Positions 61,701 to 64,000 of a stretch of DNA of 64,000 nt are shown here, piece by piece (the first letter of the stretch is position 1; each line of letters starts with the position of its first letter). The notes beneath the pieces were generated by a model that saw only the letters and a program-made list of their open reading frames with translations, had not been told where the DNA came from and did not search any database. This DNA is from Apostichopus japonicus (lineage: Eukaryota > Echinodermata > Holothuroidea > Aspidochirotida > Stichopodidae). The stretch spans positions 26,022,376 through 26,086,375 of the forward strand of contig NC_092567.1 in the NCBI RefSeq assembly GCF_037975245.1, given 5' to 3'. The translations under genes and the position numbers were made by a program.

Positions 61701-63606
61701 GCTTCTCCATCAGACCCCCCCCCCCCCTCCCCCAGCACATCTGATATGTGACTAATGCAATGATACAACCTAACAGTATATTATGAGTTTCCACAAGTGT
61801 AGGACAAGAAATTTACATTGTGAATGCTATCCAACAAGAGGTTCATTAAAGTGAAATAAAGCCCTCAAATAATTGTCTACAGCAGAATGAAAATGTTTAG
61901 TATCGATAAGTATCCAAATAAACACTGTATACCCTAGCTTCTCAACCTTGGTTCCAGCCTACAGTATTTTTAAAATGAGCCATTCCATGAGACAAGTCTT
62001 TTTCAACATGTGAATCCAATTCTAGAAAGTACTTGTAAACATTTCTAAACAGAATTTATTGACAAACTAAGGCTCAAGTTAAACCGTGTAATTACAAAAT
62101 TAATATCAAACTAAATTATTTATGTCGCTGTTGCTAATGGCTGCTACATTCTATGAATATCCAAGACAACTTCTACCTCGACCTTAAAAACAAAAAAATT
62201 TGCCTTTCGATCTATCATATCCTATAATTTAAGCCTTGCAATAAGTCTTATCATTTCTAAAATAAATTGATTGAGAGACCAAGGTGACTTACCTCTTTGA
62301 TAAATAGAGCTTCTAATTCAAAAGAATCTAGTGAACCATCACCGTTTGTGTCGTGGAGCATAAAGAATGTCTTAGGGTTAAAGGTATCTTTCTCTAAATG
62401 GTCGGTCTTCTCCCAAACATCTTCAAGTTGAGCTTTGCTTCCCTGGGAAAAATAACATTGAAGAAGAATAATAGCTTCCCTGGGAATTAAACATATGGAG
62501 TCGATCGCAAAACTGCTTTGCAGTGTGGGCAAATTGCTATACAAGTTCAAAGATGCATTATAACAGTTTTTGTACTCAGAATCATAGTAATGTATAAGGA
62601 CAAAGTTCTGATCTTTCAACACTGCTACAAAATTAAACACTACATTTTCCCTGTATTTTTTTCTTTTCTAATGTCGCTTTGTGCGTAAGTGGGGCTTTCT
62701 ATAATTCACATATGAAAACAACTAGGCCAAATGTCAGAATAATGAAACATACTGTTTCATCCAGGGGAACCCTTAAAAACATCACATATTATAAAGCACA
62801 TAAAGAGGAATAATAATAATCTGTTAACTTTAAACTGTTTTAAACAAGTATGACAAATTTCATGTCAGCTTCTCAAAGTCTGAATTTTCTAAAAATGTTT
62901 TTTTGTAAACTGCTACAATTCATGCTTTCTAGCTGGGTCTCAACGCATCTTTGCAAGAATACTTGCCGATTGAAAAGGTTCTATAAATTATCACTTGACA
63001 GCAAATCCTTTTTCCTACAAGCTATCGACCTTAAAGGGTGTGAAGACTTGCCCAAAAAGAAACGTCTAATGCCTGTAATCTGACCTAGTTTCGAATGAGG
63101 TGTAACAGAAGTGTAAGACACCACCATCGATCCCAGAAAATACACACACAGCTTGCTACCATCAATAATTAGACACTAGTGTACAATCAGTACATACAGC
63201 TACGGTCAATACCAACAGCACAGTGTATAAACCATACAGCGATGGACATCTCAGGTGCAGCTAAAGATAACAAGGTATCACGTTTCATTACTGTCTGCAT
63301 TTTGTAGCGACACGAACAAAACATTACTTGCAAGCAACGGAAAGTTAACGTTTTCAGATAACCGCACGCGGTTTGGGGCGAGTCTTCAATGCCTTTAAAG
63401 ATTCATTCCTTCAAACTCACTGGATGTTTCATCTCTTTGTGGTTGTTCTTCGCTTTCTTCGCTTCCTCCCAATTTTTCACCGCTTCTGCTCGAGCCTTTT
63501 CGTCCAGCTTGTTCATCTGTTGGCGACGCCTAAGTTCTTTCTCCATCTCATATTTTTTGAAATCTGTTTTTCTTCTTTTGTCTGCTTCTTCTAAGTCAGA
63601 GGTTGC
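43707..63606 (-). CDS. NUCB1/NUCB2: Nucleobindin (calnuc/nesfatin family), 3' part, 7-8 visible coding exons
   Basis: Exons in transcript order are 63606-63421, 62442-62293, then 61349-61263 and/or 60604-60518 (homologous 87-bp exons), 58900-58811, 56708-56544, 44616-44527 and 44249-43707 (stop). All are phase 0. With one of the two 87-bp exons this gives 436 residues; the N-terminus lies beyond the window. Seen are a Lys/Arg/Glu-rich helix ([17 protein letters not shown]), the family signature HPGSK, EF-hand 1 loop [20 protein letters not shown]-hand 2 loop [21 protein letters not shown], a coiled coil, and a C-terminal tail of AAQQQ repeats. VTLEEFL matches the Galpha-binding motif described for calnuc. 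Nucleobindins are secretory-pathway and cytosolic Ca2+-binding proteins, Golgi-enriched, that bind Galpha and DNA. One gene before the vertebrate NUCB1/NUCB2 split is expected. A giant minisatellite fills the 12-kb intron before the penultimate exon. Confidence 0.93.
43757..44010 (-). repeat. 15-bp coding repeat encoding AAQQQ in the nucleobindin C-terminus
   Basis: About 16 copies of ctgttgctgggcagc (plus strand) with three shortened units. On the minus strand it encodes repeated AAQQQ, then [20 protein letters not shown] at the end. A Gln-rich C-terminus is normal for NUCB1. The length is likely polymorphic. Open frames on the other strand (Leu- or Val-rich) are shadows. Confidence 0.92.
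44600..44882 (-). repeat. 70-bp tandem repeat derived from a nucleobindin exon edge
   Basis: Four units of exactly 70 bp. Each contains the minus-strand acceptor CTTTAG and the first codons (CAGGAGAGAGTCAAACAA) of the exon at 44527-44616. Only the unit nearest the exon continues into the real coding sequence. The others are decoy acceptors at 44686, 44756 and 44826. Confidence 0.88.
44883..45914. other. Intron stretch of nucleobindin, nothing recognised
   Basis: AT-rich intron sequence with a G run near 45154. No exon-like segment is seen. Confidence 0.4.
45915..46036 (-). mobile_element. tRNA-derived SINE with an intact tRNA-like head
   Basis: On the minus strand, 46036-45964 is exactly 73 nt and folds as a tRNA. 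The acceptor arm is AGCGTCC/GGAGGCT, the anticodon arm TCCGC/GCGGG with loop ATATAAA (anticodon ATA), and the T arm CTGGG/CCCGG with loop TTCGAAT. The D arm is imperfect. A and B boxes (TAGTGGTTAGGG, GGTTCGAATCC) are present. It runs directly into a tail of about 50 bases (ttttttactgttctggatt, then ccaactcactac) that is repeated in the second copy at 46285-46365. That makes it a SINE rather than a working tRNA gene. Confidence 0.72.
46285..46366 (-). mobile_element. 5'-truncated copy of the same tRNA-derived SINE
   Basis: It has the same tail and the 3' half of the tRNA-like head, with CAAA in place of CGAA in the T loop. The copy stops abruptly at the anticodon stem where a TATATG microsatellite begins. 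Confidence 0.7.
46400..47861. other. Intron stretch of nucleobindin, nothing recognised
   Basis: AT-rich intron DNA with a CT-rich run near 47540-47565. Small open frames lack any support. Confidence 0.4.
47862..53110. repeat. Giant 49-bp minisatellite in a nucleobindin intron, about 107 copies
   Basis: The unit begins ggaccaata, has two variable bases, then tacactgtaggagggatgt, and ends gtattgtttggtgaataga. The copies are nearly uniform, and the array is uninterrupted for 5.25 kb. Within the unit, CCTAC-ACT-GTAGG is a small hairpin. In some blocks two-unit (98-bp) alternation is visible, for example 49680-50075. Because 49 is not a multiple of three, minus-strand frames cycle and remain open for up to 390 codons; these are not proteins. 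Confidence 0.98.
53111..54200. other. Intron stretch of nucleobindin, nothing recognised
   Basis: Single-copy-looking intron sequence after the minisatellite. No exon with family similarity is seen. Confidence 0.4.
54215..54348. repeat. 35-bp tandem repeat, about 4 copies
   Basis: The unit contains ggctgcagccatcctgtag and ccaggctgtgtaggg. It lies in the same nucleobindin intron. Confidence 0.9.
54349..56543. other. Intron stretch of nucleobindin, nothing recognised
   Basis: It contains a G-rich tract near 54755-54840 (gggtggggtgggga) and short atgattcacattaact repeats near 55230-55300. No coding exon is supported. Confidence 0.4.
56855..56935 (-). mobile_element. Possible degraded Penelope-like terminal fragment
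   Basis: aggatcttcttcaaaggc followed by a diverged version of the arm sequence seen at 28955-29020 (ending catggacagac versus catgcacagaatacagac). It is short and has no defined ends. Confidence 0.4.
57010..58698. repeat. 33/34-bp minisatellite in a nucleobindin intron, about 50 copies
   Basis: The unit contains taacttatacattaatctac and acatcaagccatc. Two length classes coexist: 33 bp (agccatc, agtcatc, tgtcatc) and 34 bp (agggtcatc). A second variable position is atta/attc before atctacac. The array ends about 110 bases before the donor of the exon at 58811-58900. Confidence 0.97.
59015..59172. repeat. About 50-bp tandem repeat, 3-4 copies
   Basis: Units contain catggacccaaggatata and agaaaaggggtgt. 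It lies in a nucleobindin intron. Confidence 0.85.
59885..60110 (+). repeat. Dispersed repeat, related to 27740-28020
   Basis: It shares the order tttttcaaatttggtggta, then gaatgcatctggcaaatgag, with the inverted copy in GTF2H1 intron 1. Confidence 0.5.
60265..60401. mobile_element. Small MITE with 14-bp perfect TIRs
   Basis: GGGGTTAATCAACG at the left and CGTTGATTAACCCC at the right enclose about 109 bases rich in CpG and TGCA words (gtgcgttactcac, ctcgtgcatcgcttgca). It is a CpG-rich island in an AT-rich intron. No target-site duplication was found. Confidence 0.65.
60518..60604 (-). CDS. NUCB1/NUCB2: Nucleobindin alternative exon, distal copy
   Basis: 29 codons, [20 protein letters not shown] then RMREHVMKE. 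Phase 0, with acceptor CAG and donor GTAAAG. It is closer to the vertebrate sequence at its end (RMREHVM) than the other copy. It encodes the linker between the two EF-hands. Confidence 0.85.
61263..61349 (-). CDS. NUCB1/NUCB2: Nucleobindin alternative exon, proximal copy
   Basis: 29 codons, [20 protein letters not shown] then RMREHVQKE. Same length, phase and position in the protein as the exon at 60518-60604, about half identical. The donor (GAG|GTAGGG) is duplicated 23 bases downstream by a small tandem duplication. Confidence 0.85.
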
Positions 63607-64000
63607 CTAAAGAAGTTGTTGCAAAGGATGTGTTTTAATGGGTTTGGTTTTCTATTTTATGATTTTTTTAACATAATATAAGTTATTAATCAAATACAAT
63701 ATGAATTCAATCTGAATAGGAATTTTAATTTAAGAAAACTTTCAATCTCTGGTTAAAATTCTTGTCAGTAATTATGAAGATATACGTTATGGTTTGGCTC
63801 TCCATTTAGAAGAATAATGATTATCACAATGCATTTTTGAAGGCACTGAAACAAACAAATGCACTATAGCAACTTAACCTTAACAAAATTAATTTTTGTT
63901 TATCAAAATGGCACTGGTTTCATTTTCATATCACTAGAAACATTCTCTGCATTACTATTCAAATATTTCTTCACCCTTTTAGCATTTACATTTTAATAGG

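Overview
This is animal nuclear DNA: AT-rich, intron-rich, with GT-AG splice sites and many tandem and dispersed repeats. The gene content, a U2-headed SINE, Penelope-like remnants, hAT-like MITEs and very large intronic minisatellites suggest a marine invertebrate, plausibly a deuterostome such as an echinoderm. The species assignment is only an inference. Four protein-coding genes can be built exon by exon with every splice phase consistent.

Layout. (1) 7.4-13.1 kb, minus strand: a gene whose last visible exon encodes the first part of a VAMP-like R-SNARE motif. Its basic, serine/glycine-rich N-terminal part is built from tandemly duplicated phase-1 exons, at least one of which has decayed. 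A U2 snRNA-headed SINE with a 15-bp target-site duplication sits between two of these exons. (2) 13.1-22.3 kb: intergenic, with a hAT-like MITE, a LINE reverse-transcriptase relic and a Penelope-type GIY-YIG endonuclease relic. (3) 22.3-25.7 kb, minus strand: complete five-exon PIFO (pitchfork/CIMAP3), a ciliary protein of 211 aa. (4) 26.8-38.4 kb, plus strand: complete coding region of GTF2H1 (TFIIH p62, 567 aa, 11 coding exons), head-to-head with PIFO. (5) 43.7-63.6 kb, minus strand: the 3' three quarters of a nucleobindin gene, tail-to-tail with GTF2H1. It includes two homologous 87-bp exons that look mutually exclusive and a (AAQQQ)n C-terminal tail. Its 5' exons lie beyond the right edge.

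Repeats. Four intronic minisatellites make up about 10 kb: 32-bp and 29-bp units in GTF2H1, and 49-bp (about 107 copies) and 33/34-bp units in the nucleobindin gene. Two smaller tandem repeats have grown out of exon edges: the PIFO C-terminal codons plus stop, and the acceptor and first codons of a nucleobindin exon. Most long open frames in the window are artefacts of these repeats.

The genes do not form one pathway. They cover general transcription and repair (GTF2H1), Ca2+ binding and Golgi/G-protein signalling (nucleobindin), ciliary function (PIFO) and membrane fusion (R-SNARE). Human NUCB2 and GTF2H1 both lie in 11p15.1, so the GTF2H1-nucleobindin pairing may be ancestral linkage; this comes from general knowledge and was not checked here.
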